DNA of 64,000 nt from Kingdonia uniflora. Its lineage: Eukaryota > Streptophyta > Magnoliopsida > Ranunculales > Circaeasteraceae. The stretch is taken from contig JACGCM010002435.1 in assembly GCA_014058105.1 (NCBI GenBank), positions 1,302,001 through 1,366,000 of the forward strand, given 5' to 3'. Numbering within the stretch: the first letter of the stretch is position 1; each line of letters begins with the position of its first letter. Position numbers and translations under genes: made by a program. The notes below the pieces were generated by a model that made no database searches, was not told the DNA's origin, and saw only the letters and a list, made by a program, of their open reading frames with translations. Positions 56,235 to 64,000 of the stretch are shown piece after piece.

Positions 56235-57790
56235 TCAATCTTCAAGACCCGCAGAAGTTGAACATGTCATCAACTTCTGAAAAGTTACCACCTTCGTAAA
56301 CATATCGGCCGTATTCACATCAGTGTGAATCTTCATAAGCTTCAACACACCGTCCTTGAGGAACGAGCGAATATAGTGATACCGAATATCAATGTGCTTG
56401 GTCCTAGAGTGAAAAGATGAATTCTTCACTAAGTGTATAGCGCTTTGACTATCACAATACAACTTAGGAGAAAATTGTTCTCAACCAAGCTCTTTCATCA
56501 ACCTTTTGAACCAAACCATATTTTTGCACGCTTTTGTAGCTGCAACATATTCCGCCTCCGTCGTAAACAAAGCTACAATCTTCTGTAGCCTAGAAACCCA
56601 TGTAACTACACCGCTTCCCAATATAAAAATGAAACCACTAATGTTCTTCCGCCTATCCATATCACCCGCCATATCAGAATTAGCAAAACCTTGTAAGCAT
56701 ATCTTAGAACCCCCATAACATAATGCCATATCTTGAGTCTCCTTTAGATACCTCAGTATCCATTTCACAGCTCTCCAATGCTCCTGGCCTGGATTACTCA
56801 TATACCTACTAACAACTCCCAACAGTGGATTGATAAGAAACCTTCCGTATTAAGCTACCAACTGTGGATTGATAAGAAACCTTCTGCATCTCATCGCGAT
56901 CCTTCTGCGTCTTCGAACAATAATCCTTTGATAATTTGAAGTGACCTCCTAATGGTGTACTAACAACCTTAGCACCATCCATGTTAAACTGCTTCAGTAC
57001 TTTGCCGATGTACTCAGCTTGAGATAACATTAAATCTCGCTATTTTCTGTCCCTTGTAACACGTATAACAAGAACTTGCTTTGCCGCACCCAAGTTCTTC
57101 ATAGAAAACTCCCGAGATAACAGTTCCTTCAAATTAACTATATCTCCCATGTCGACACTTGCTACCAACATATCATCTATATACAGAAGTAGAATAATAT
57201 ACGAGTTCCCTGAATTCTTGATAAAATAACAGTGATCTGCATTGCTCTTCGAATAGCCATTTCTGGACATGAACTGTTCGAACTTCAAATACCACTTTTT
57301 TGGCACTTGTTTCAACCGTATAAACTCTTTGTGAGCCTACACACAAGATCTTCTTTCCCTTTAACCGAATACCCTTTTAACTCCTTCATATAAATTTCTT
57401 CATCAAGGTTACCATGAAGAAATGCTATCTTGACATTTAGTTGATCAAGATGCAAATCTTCAACTACAACTATATTCATCACAACTCGAATAGTAGACAT
57501 CTCACAACATGAACAAATATCTAACCAAAATTAACGCCTTCTTTCTGCTGAAAGCTCTTTGCCACAAGTCTAGCCTTGAATCTCCTTGATCCGTTAGATT
57601 CTTGTTTTAGTCTGTATACCCACTTGTTGTGCAATGCTCTCTTCTCCTTCGGTAACCGAACTAAATTCCATGTTCGATTAACTGATAATGACTGCATCTC
57701 ATCATCCATAGCAAGCTCACACTTGCTCCTGGCTTCTACATCTAAGGCCTCCCTATAACTTTTAGGTTTACCACCATTTGTAAGTAACAA
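56235..57790 (-). pseudogene. Copia-F reverse transcriptase and RNase H
   Basis: From 57790: 'SYREALDVEARSKCELAMDD', 'NKWVYRLKQESNGSRRFKAR', stops, then 'LHLDQLNVKIAFLHGNLDEE' (normally QLDVKTAF; aspartate to asparagine). 'LLYIDDMLVASVDMGDIVNL' keeps the YIDD box. RNase H has 'FANSDMAGDMDRRKNISGFI', 'TTEAEYVAATKACKNMVW' and 'YCDSQSAIHLVKNSSFHSRT', ending 'TADMFTKVVTFQ'. A roughly 43-bp tandem duplication encodes 'KVSYQSTVGS' twice (56816-56905). Confidence 0.9.
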
Positions 57791-57841
57791 GTAATTTAAG
57801 GAATTAACGTTCCTTGCCGAAATTCTTGCAACTCTTAGCTC

Positions 57842-58940
57842 CTATCGAAGTGTTATTGGAATGTCTAGATCATAAGGTTCCTCATTTTGATCCGGTACAT
57901 CGGACTCAACAATGACTTCTACATAATCCTTTAGAGATGGTTCATCATCTTCAATGCCGACACTTTCCGCTACTTCACCACGAATCATTTCCACAGGTAC
58001 TTTGAAATCTTTATACAAGACTTTTTCATTGAATATAGCATTACGGCTCCGGATAACATTCTGATTCTTTGCATCCCGAAACCGATACCCAAACTCATCA
58101 CCACCGTATCCAATAAATATGCACTTCGTCAACTTTATATCTAGCTTTGTCCTTGTATCTAAATTATCAAGCACATATGAGGTACAACAAAAAATACGCA
58201 AGTTATTTAGGCTTACCTCTTTAATGGTCCATGCTCCTTCAGGAAGTCCAAAATCCAAAGCCGTTGAAGGCCCCCTATTAATCAAGTACGTTGCCGTACT
58301 TACCGCTTCCGCCCAAAAACACTTTGGCAATCCAGCATTGAGTCTCATACTCCTCGCTCTTTTGTTTATCTTTTGGTTCATGCATTCTGCAACACCATTT
58401 TGTTGCGGTGTTCTGGGAATAGTCTTTTATCTCCTAATCCCGTTTGATGCGCAAAAGTCTTCAAACTTGTCACTACAGTATTCACCCCCGTTATCCAACC
58501 TGAGATACTTTAGTTTTAAACTGGTTTTATTTTCAACTAGAGCCCTCCACCTCTTGAATTTATCGAACACATCTAACTTGTTCTTCATGAAATAGACCCA
58601 TAGTTTACGAGTAGCTTTATCGATAAAAGTAACGTAGTAATGAGAGCCACCAAGAGAAGAACCCTTGGATGGCCCCTAAATATCCATGTGTACAAGATCC
58701 AGCTTTTCAGGTTTCCTTGATCTTCCGGATAATTTGAAACTGACATTTTTTTACTTCGCAAGAACACACTCCTCACAAAACTTGAGATCAACTTTTGGAA
58801 AATCCTCTAGCTTTCCCTTTGTTACCATTATCTTCATACCCTTTTCACTCATGTGACCAAGCCATTTGTGCCACATACTTTTATCAATCCCCGGAGAGGC
58901 CGCACAAATTGTAGAAATTGTGCTCTGTGTTGTAAACAAT
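57842..58940 (-). pseudogene. Copia-F integrase
   Basis: 'WHKWLGHMSEKGMKIMVTKG' and 'CEECVLAK' form the zinc-binding part. The core has 'LDLVHMDI', a stop for tryptophan, 'GPSKGSSLGGSHYYVTFIDK', 'YLRLDNGGEYCSDKFEDFCA', and 'RTPQQNGVAECMNQKINKRA'. The D, D and E are kept, unlike in Copia-E. 'LTKCIFIGYGGDEFGYRF' follows. Stops and shifts break the frame. Confidence 0.9.
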
Positions 58941-58999
58941 GTTCCTTGTCACTAACCTCGAGCTACCAGCATAGCCCCCTTTGTAATATTCCAGAGGTT

Positions 59000-60118
59000 A
59001 CACCAAAGGTACTCACATATCCGCCATCATCCGCCAATTTGCTAACTGATATAAGGTTATGCCTTAATTTAGGTACAAGTCGCACATGTTGTAAAACCAA
59101 TCTCCCCCCTAAAGGCAACAATTACCTAGCGTTTCCCTTTCCAGTAATATTGTGCGCACTCTTGTCTGCAACAAAGACCGTACCAAAGTCGCCTTTAACA
59201 AAATTAGTCAAAAAACCTACGTTCGCAGTAGCATGGAAAGAAGCACCCAAATCAATAATTCAAAATTCATTCACATCATCACATGATAGTAGCAGAGCCT
59301 CGTCAGAACTAGCCTCCTCAGTAAGGTTTATTGTATCTTTTTCTACATCATCAATCTTCTTAGAAGAAGAAGAGTTACAATCTCGCCTAAAGTGACCCTT
59401 CTTTCCGCAAGTCCAACACACACCGGGTGGCTTAGACTTTCCTTTTGACTGTGATCGACCCCTTCCCAAATTTTGGCCCTTTTATGTATGACCTCCCTCT
59501 TTCCTCGACGTTCAGCATACTGCCGTTTAAACTTGAAGAGGGTTCAGATGTTTTACGCCTATTATCTTCACTCATAATTAGCGATACTATAAGTTTAAAT
59601 TTGATATCTTCCTTCCCCGATGAGTTGCTCACAGCTGTAATGAATCCTTCCCATCTCTCAAGCATCTGCCCTAAAAGAGCTCACGCTCTCACCTCCTCGG
59701 TAAAAGTGATTTTAACGGATTCCAGTTAAGCATGTATGGTATTGAACTCACTTATATGAGCTTGCACGCTACCATTATCCTTCATATTCAAAGTTAACAT
59801 GCACCGTAAAAGGTGCACCTTATTTTCCCTGGACGGTTCCGAGTACATAGCAAATAACGCCTTCATTAAACCCTTCGTAGTCGTAACTTTGGAGATCATG
59901 TATAGAATCTGAGATGATAGCGCTAACCTAACAGTTCCAAGCGCCTTGCGATCCAATCGCGTCTACATAGCAACATCAAAATTTGTTGGCTTCATCTCAA
60001 CTCCACCCAGTGGTAAATCAAGATCCTTGTGATAGAGGTAATCTTCTATCTGCATCTTTCACACTCCAAAATTCGATCCATTAAATTTTATGATCTTCAA
60101 CTTCTCCTGATCGGCCAT
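59000..60118 (-). pseudogene. Copia-F gag and protease
   Basis: ATG 60118 starts 'MADQEKLKIIKFNGSNFGV', with a stop where W is usual. Gag continues 'LALSSQILYMISKVTTTKGL', 'FAMYSEPSRENKVHLLRCML', and the knuckle 'CWTCGKKGHFRRDC' (about 59430-59390). The protease reads 'IIDLGASFHATANVGFLTNF', where the active-site DSGAS serine is leucine, then 'LLPLGGRLVLQHVRLVPKLR'. The structure is that of Tnt1/Tork gag-protease. Confidence 0.85.
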
Positions 60119-60148
60119 CGCTCTTTCCCGCACAAGCCCTAACACTCG

Positions 60149-60161
60149 CTCTAACACCAAT
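60149..60161 (-). promoter_or_regulatory. Primer-binding site of Copia-F
   Basis: TTGGTGTTAGAGC on minus, directly after the 5' LTR end, resembles TTGGTATCAGAGC (initiator methionine tRNA), with two changes. Confidence 0.8.
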
Positions 60162-60729
60162 TGTTAAGAATCGAGGTAGCTACTCTCTCCTCTCTGACAA
60201 GAAAGATATGTGAAAATTGCAAACTCAAGTAGTAAGTCAACAAAGAACAATATAAAGGACACGATGATTTTCCCGAAGGAGGAATGTGGAAAAACCCTTG
60301 CGGATGAAAAACTACTCCCCACGAACAATTCACTATGATATCAAATAGGTTACAATAATCTCTCAAACTTCTCAAGCTTAAATGAAGTCTCCTCAAACCC
60401 TAGCCTTACTAATATTAAACTCACACAAGATGGCTAACAAAATAACCTAAGTCTTTTTTATATACTAAATGACTAAATACAAGCAGAACGGATCTCGAGG
60501 CTGAACTCAACGTCTCTGGATAAGCATCTAAAGCAAACCTACGCCAAGCTCGTTCGAGCGACTCCTAGCTCGTTCGAACGAGATTGTATCCTGGGCTAAA
60601 ATTCTAGGGAGTAGGAAAAAGTTTGTTCAAACGACTTTGATGCTCGTTCGAACGATTTCCTTCTTCATTTGAACGACTTTGACAATTTCCTGATTCTTCA
60701 CATACCTTAGTTGGAGTTCACACCCAACA
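60162..60729 (-). mobile_element. Copia-F 5' LTR, 568 bp
   Basis: On minus it starts TGTTGGGTGTGAACTCCAAC and ends CTCGATTCTTAACA. U3 (60530-60690) holds GTTCGAACGA-type motifs in both orientations. The TATA-like TATATAAAAAAGAC lies near 60450-60463. It is the complete reference copy for the family in this window. Confidence 0.9.
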
Positions 60730-60734
60730 CATCC

Positions 60735-61735
60735 GTCAATCTAAAGCAAACTATTCACTCTTTACTTGCATTCAAGGTTCCTCTTCCACCTTCGTTCTTG
60801 TATACGTTAATGACATAATCATCACCGGCAATGATGTTAATGTTATCCTTCGATTGAAGTATGTTTTGCATGCAAAGTTTAGCATAAGAACCTGGGGTTT
60901 CTCAAATTCTTTTTGGGTATTGTGGTTGCCCAGTCAAAGCAGGGAATAGTCATCTTCCAATGCAAATACACTCTCAAGATTTTACAAGATATGGGTATGC
61001 TCGGGGCTCGTACATCATTCTTCCCCATGGAGCAAAATCACAGGCTAAATGACACTGATGGATTACCTCTTGATGATTCAACCTCTTATCGCCGATTGGT
61101 AGGTCAACTTATCTACTTGACCATCATAAGGCCTAATATTGTTAATTCGGTTCACATACTCAGCTAGTTCATGAGTAAGCCATGGAGTCCACACTTAGAA
61201 GCTGCTCTACGCATTCTTCACTTTCTTTAAGTTGTTCCCGACCAAGGATTACTACTGCCATCACCTATTACTTTATACTTATCCGCCTACTATGACTCTG
61301 ATTGGGCTAGCTGCCCCGTGACTCCTCGTTCCATCACTAGCTATTGTACCTTCATTTGCGATAGCCCTGTTTCCTTGAAAGCAATGAAACAAAACATAGT
61401 TTCTAGATCAATGGCCAAGTCTGAATATCGATCTATGGCTGCTGCTACATGTGAGTTGAGTTGGTTGTGTTATCTACTGGCAGACCTTGCTCGGCATTGT
61501 ATACTCTTAACCGATGTCCCAATAATGCTGCCAATATAGTCTTTCATGAACGGATAAAATACATTGTGCTAGACTGTCATCTTGTTCATGAACGAATTTA
61601 ACAAGGAATTCTTTAGACCTTTTATGTCCCAAAAAATCACCAACGTACAGATATATTCACCAAAGTATTGAGAGCAGACCAATTCTCATTTCAATCTCGC
61701 AAGTTGGGTGTTCATAGCATTCATGCTCCAACTTG
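60735..61735 (+). pseudogene. Copia-E reverse transcriptase, second part, and RNase H
   Basis: The frame resumes with 'SKANYSLFTCIQG' and 'FVLVYVNDIIITGND' (normally YVDD; first aspartate is asparagine). 'LGIVVAQSKQGIVIFQCKYT' and 'LDDSTSYRRLVGQLIYLTII' follow. RNase H has 'YYDSDWASCPVTPRSITSYC', 'SRSMAKSEYRSMAAATCELS' and a decayed end with 'QRTDIFTKVL'. Shifts occur near 60890 and 61165. Confidence 0.9.
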
Positions 61736-61743
61736 AGAGGGAC
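61731..61743 (+). promoter_or_regulatory. Polypurine tract of Copia-E
   Basis: ACTTGAGAGGGAC directly precedes the 3' LTR, a typical copia plus-strand primer. Confidence 0.75.
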
Positions 61744-61955
61744 TATTAAAGATTATCAAATATCAATTTTATGGACCAATTAAGCACATCCCTAATCTCT
61801 CTCAACCTCCCTGAATCATCTCCCAAGAATATTGTACTACTCATATATCTCTCCCCATATCATGGGACTGTAACAACCAATTATATCCTTATATATAACT
61901 CTGTGTCAATAAATAAGAAAGATAACAATTTTTACTCAATACTCATTTATTTACA
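61744..61955 (+). mobile_element. Copia-E 3' LTR, 212 bp
   Basis: It starts TATTAAAGATTATCAAATAT and ends TTATTTACA. It differs from the 5' LTR at many positions, about one in ten, so the insertion is old and precedes Copia-F. Confidence 0.9.
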
Positions 61956-63052
61956 AAATTATCTTTTGCGCTAGGAGTTTTGAGCATCAAATTGGCATGT
62001 ATATTCTTATAAGAAGTTACAAGCTTGTAACAAAATTTTATGTACGTATCCAAGAAAATCTTGCCCAACATGTTGGTTTGCGTGGTTACACGACCCTCAG
62101 GGATTGATCGGCCAAATGATGATAATTTATGAACCTGAATCACCCTAGTTTGCAAAAAAAACAAGTAAAAAAAAGTGGAGTGATGCAGCATATGCCGCAC
62201 AAGAGTTCATTTGCTTAGTAGGGTTGTTGGGGGCTCGGAGATAGGGATAACACATGGTGATGTCTTTGGGGCTAATCGCATTCCCTCGTGGACGTAAACC
62301 ATTATCATTCATTACCTCATTCCTCACCTGGTATCTTTCTTTCTCTAATTATTGAGGTCGATATCTTTCTATTATATATAAGAGCTCCTAATAGTGCCAA
62401 ACCGCGGCATGGTTCGTAACCGATAGACTATTTTGAAAGAGAAACATAGTGAAAGTAGGGTTAATGGGAGGCATAGAATATGCAGATTACATTCGACATA
62501 GAGTCAGTGCATGTGTGCTAAATTGGATTCAGGCTTTAGGGGTACATTTTCCCCCCTTAACATTTCAGTTGGAGAAGAAGTAAAACAATTTGAACAATGG
62601 AATTTTGCGGATCTGACCCATTCGATCTGATTACATAATTCGGTACCATGTGATATTAAAAACATGCATGTGATGCCTTTATGACTCTTATCATCATGGA
62701 CAAGTGAGAGCGATTTAGAGTATGCCCCTCAAATAAAAATGCAAAGGTAATCTTGCCAACTCATATAGGCCAATATTGTGGTCCACACTTCTTCTCTTCT
62801 CCCCCAGTTTTGTGGGTGGACTTCACTTGACCAGTACTTCACTTGACCAGTCCAACTTAGATGAAGTACCAAGTCTACCCCTGGTCTTAAGCCTCCCAAA
62901 AAATACTGTTATATTCTCTCTCTCCTACTTTCTACCATTTTTTGTCTCGGATTTGTAACATAATCCAAAGTCCCAGATTTTTCCCTCTTTAAATTTAAAA
63001 CTACTTCTCCTCTTTTCCTTCTCTAAAGTCTTTAATTTCAAACTCTTAAATA

Positions 63053-63081
63053 ATGAATTGGGTGGCGGTGAATCTTCTCAG
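63053..63081 (+). other. Possible first coding exon with splice donor
   Basis: ATGAATTGGGTGGCGGTGAA continues to ...CTCAG followed by GTAAGC. It follows a CT-rich leader-like stretch (62905-63030). The sense strand then runs into a GA-rich tract and an LTR on the opposite strand, so no second exon is visible. Chance is quite possible. Confidence 0.25.
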
Positions 63082-63254
63082 GTAAGCATCTTAGCCATAA
63101 CTCCATAAAAATTCTGGGTTTTGAGATTTTTTTTGGTTTATTTCTGCCATTAATGGACCGTTTCAAGCTTTGGGAGGTAATGACCAATTGCAGATATTTT
63201 TATGGGGGATAAAACTAAATTGAGTACTCATACTTTGCGAATAAAGTTTTGAGA

Positions 63255-63372
63255 TGAAGACCAGAGAGAGAGAGATGAAGATTAGAGAGATAGATAAAAT
63301 TCAGAGAGATGAAGATTAGAGAGAGAAAAGTAAAACCCAGGATTTCTATTATGAGAGAGAGAAAGAGAAAAG
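63255..63372. repeat. GA-rich microsatellite tract
   Basis: 'gagagagatgaagattagagag' words reiterate about five times with gagagaga runs, directly before the LTR at 63414. Confidence 0.8.
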
Positions 63373-63413
63373 TGTAATATGGGGGAAAAAAAGTTAAGTC
63401 TCCCACCAGTAGT

Positions 63414-64000
63414 TGTAATAGCCTAATTCCATAATTTGAACTTAGCCTTTACACCAGATATACTCAAAACATTCAAGCACAATAGATAACAAATAACAAG
63501 ATGGTTTAGCGTGGAAAATCGTTGAATAGGTTAAAAACCACGACCTCTCTTGAGGATTTTAGGAAAGCGATGGTGATCTTATTGAGATTACTAATCTATT
63601 ATAATAAGTATTCTGAGAATCTAAGATAGTGGAATAGGAATCCTTTCTATGTCGAATGTTTTGTCTTTCATCTGCAGTTCTCTAGGTCTTTTTATAGGTC
63701 CTCTGATATGACCGCTTGATGACTACAAAGTTCACTAATGATGGACGTTAGAAAGTAAGTATGAGATATTCTTTGACCAGGTTGTGTAATATTCTGATGT
63801 TAACTGTTATTCAACGGCCCTATTATTGACTGTGTGTTTTGTGTAGGTCGAACCGTTAGAACAGAGGTCAAAAGTGACATCTCGAACTGAGTAGAGTTGG
63901 TTATGCCTTTGGTCGTACTTCCTATATGCTGATGAGATCGAGGGCAAAGTCTGAGTCCAAGATACGAAATAAACCATTACAAGACGACTCTCAACCAATG
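63414..64000 (-). mobile_element. Tat-A-family LTR, cut by the window end
   Basis: The left edge TGTAATAGCCTAATTCC corresponds to TGTAGGGGCCTAACC of the LTRs at 9120 and 48735. 'accacgacctctcttgaggattttagg' corresponds to their 'cacgacctctgatgaggatttttaa'. The minus-strand TATA box is CCTATAAAAAGACC (near 63690). An element may continue to the right of the window. Confidence 0.65.

Larger units (their letters stand above)
55645..60729 (-). mobile_element. Copia-F: Tnt1-like Ty1/copia element nested in Copia-E
   Basis: On the minus strand: 5' LTR (60729 to 60162), primer-binding site, gag, protease, integrase, RT, RNase H, 3' LTR (about 56205 to 55645). Flanks CTTCC (55640-55644) and CATCC (60730-60734) form a 5-bp duplication with one change. 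Removing the insert plus one copy of the duplication restores the Copia-E frame. The domain style (GKKGHFRRDC knuckle, NGVAERMN-type integrase) is Tork/Tnt1-like. Confidence 0.95.
52162..61955 (+). mobile_element. Copia-E: Ty1/copia element split by Copia-F
   Basis: Short LTRs (52162-52372 and 61744-61955) frame gag, protease, integrase, RT and RNase H on plus. A methionine-tRNA primer-binding site follows the 5' LTR and a polypurine tract precedes the 3' LTR. RT is interrupted at 55644 by Copia-F and resumes at 60730. No target duplication is recognisable (GAGAA against AAATT). Confidence 0.9.
61956..63413. other. Spacer with weak gene-like signals
   Basis: The minus frame 62327-62145 contains 'GLRPRGNAISPKDITMCYPY', which looks codon-like but is not recognised. 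A direct repeat 'acttcacttgaccagt' occurs at 62820 and 62836. A possible first exon at 63053 is listed separately. Confidence 0.4.

Noticed and set aside
58119..58595. 158-codon plus ORF inside Copia-F
   Set aside because: It is antisense to the integrase frame and mirrors its codons; it has no motif of its own.
58853..59395. 180-codon plus ORF inside Copia-F
   Set aside because: It is antisense to gag/protease of Copia-F, a shadow frame.
62145..62327. Minus frame with 'GLRPRGNAISPKDITMCYPY' considered as a gene, and nearby 'ggggctcggagatagggata' considered as a miRNA
   Set aside because: No known protein family is recognised; the candidate RNA does not match a conserved plant miRNA, and no clear foldback was seen.
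1..64000. CRISPR array, bacterial operons, riboswitches, rRNA or functional tRNA genes
   Set aside because: No regularly spaced short repeats, cas genes, or RNA gene cloverleaf were seen; the sequence is plant nuclear. The tRNA-like boxes at 1059-1113 belong to a SINE.

Overview
This is a repeat-rich nuclear segment of a flowering plant, very probably a dicot. The evidence is nested Ty1/copia and Ty3/gypsy LTR retrotransposons of plant lineages, Helitron, hAT and pogo-like DNA transposons, a tRNA-type SINE, and one intact SAUR auxin-response gene. Only that gene, at 47227-47604, looks like a functional host gene. Almost every other coding signal is decayed transposon protein. Names such as Tat-A or Copia-F are labels used only in this report.

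Layout. 1-499: end of an LTR of a Tnt1-like family. 939-1936: pogo-like transposon with a duplicated SINE inside. 2484-about 7740: a series of Helitron-like ends, all on the minus strand; the stretch 4892-7678 carries intron-containing exons of a Hip (HSP70-interacting protein) gene. 9120-27200: two Tat-lineage gypsy elements, Tat-A (minus) and Tat-B (plus), joined head to head near 17715. Each has lost its 5' half but keeps the end of pol, a tandem-repeat block, an ORF antisense to pol, and an outer LTR. 28990-29977: a dispersed repeat also seen at 1955-2290, here split by a 584-bp hAT-type MITE. 29978-39257: a small non-autonomous LTR element (LARD-G) with a primer-binding site and polypurine tract, interrupted by a complete but dead gypsy element (Tat-C, 30375-37381). 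LARD-G also holds an antisense gene fragment with its own promoter-like sequence, and its 3' LTR is inverted. 41311-45615: Copia-D (minus), whose 5' LTR is fused directly to gag. 47004-47676: poly-C tract, SAUR promoter, gene and poly(A) signal. 48735-about 49643: solo LTR related to that of Tat-A. 49717-51697: hAT element with a perfect 8-bp target duplication, holding an LTR of the Tnt1-like family. 52162-61955: Copia-E (plus), split inside its reverse transcriptase by Copia-F (minus, 55645-60729). 63414-64000: another Tat-A-type LTR running off the window.

The elements do not cooperate as an operon would; they record a history. Copia-F entered Copia-E, Tat-C entered LARD-G, the MITE entered the 28990 repeat, and the SINE entered the pogo-like element. 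Many catalytic residues are lost through changes that look like C-to-T or G-to-A, as expected of long-methylated, silenced chromatin. The most unusual signals are the head-to-head Tat pair, the Hip capture with introns kept, and LARD-G with its inverted LTR and antisense passenger.
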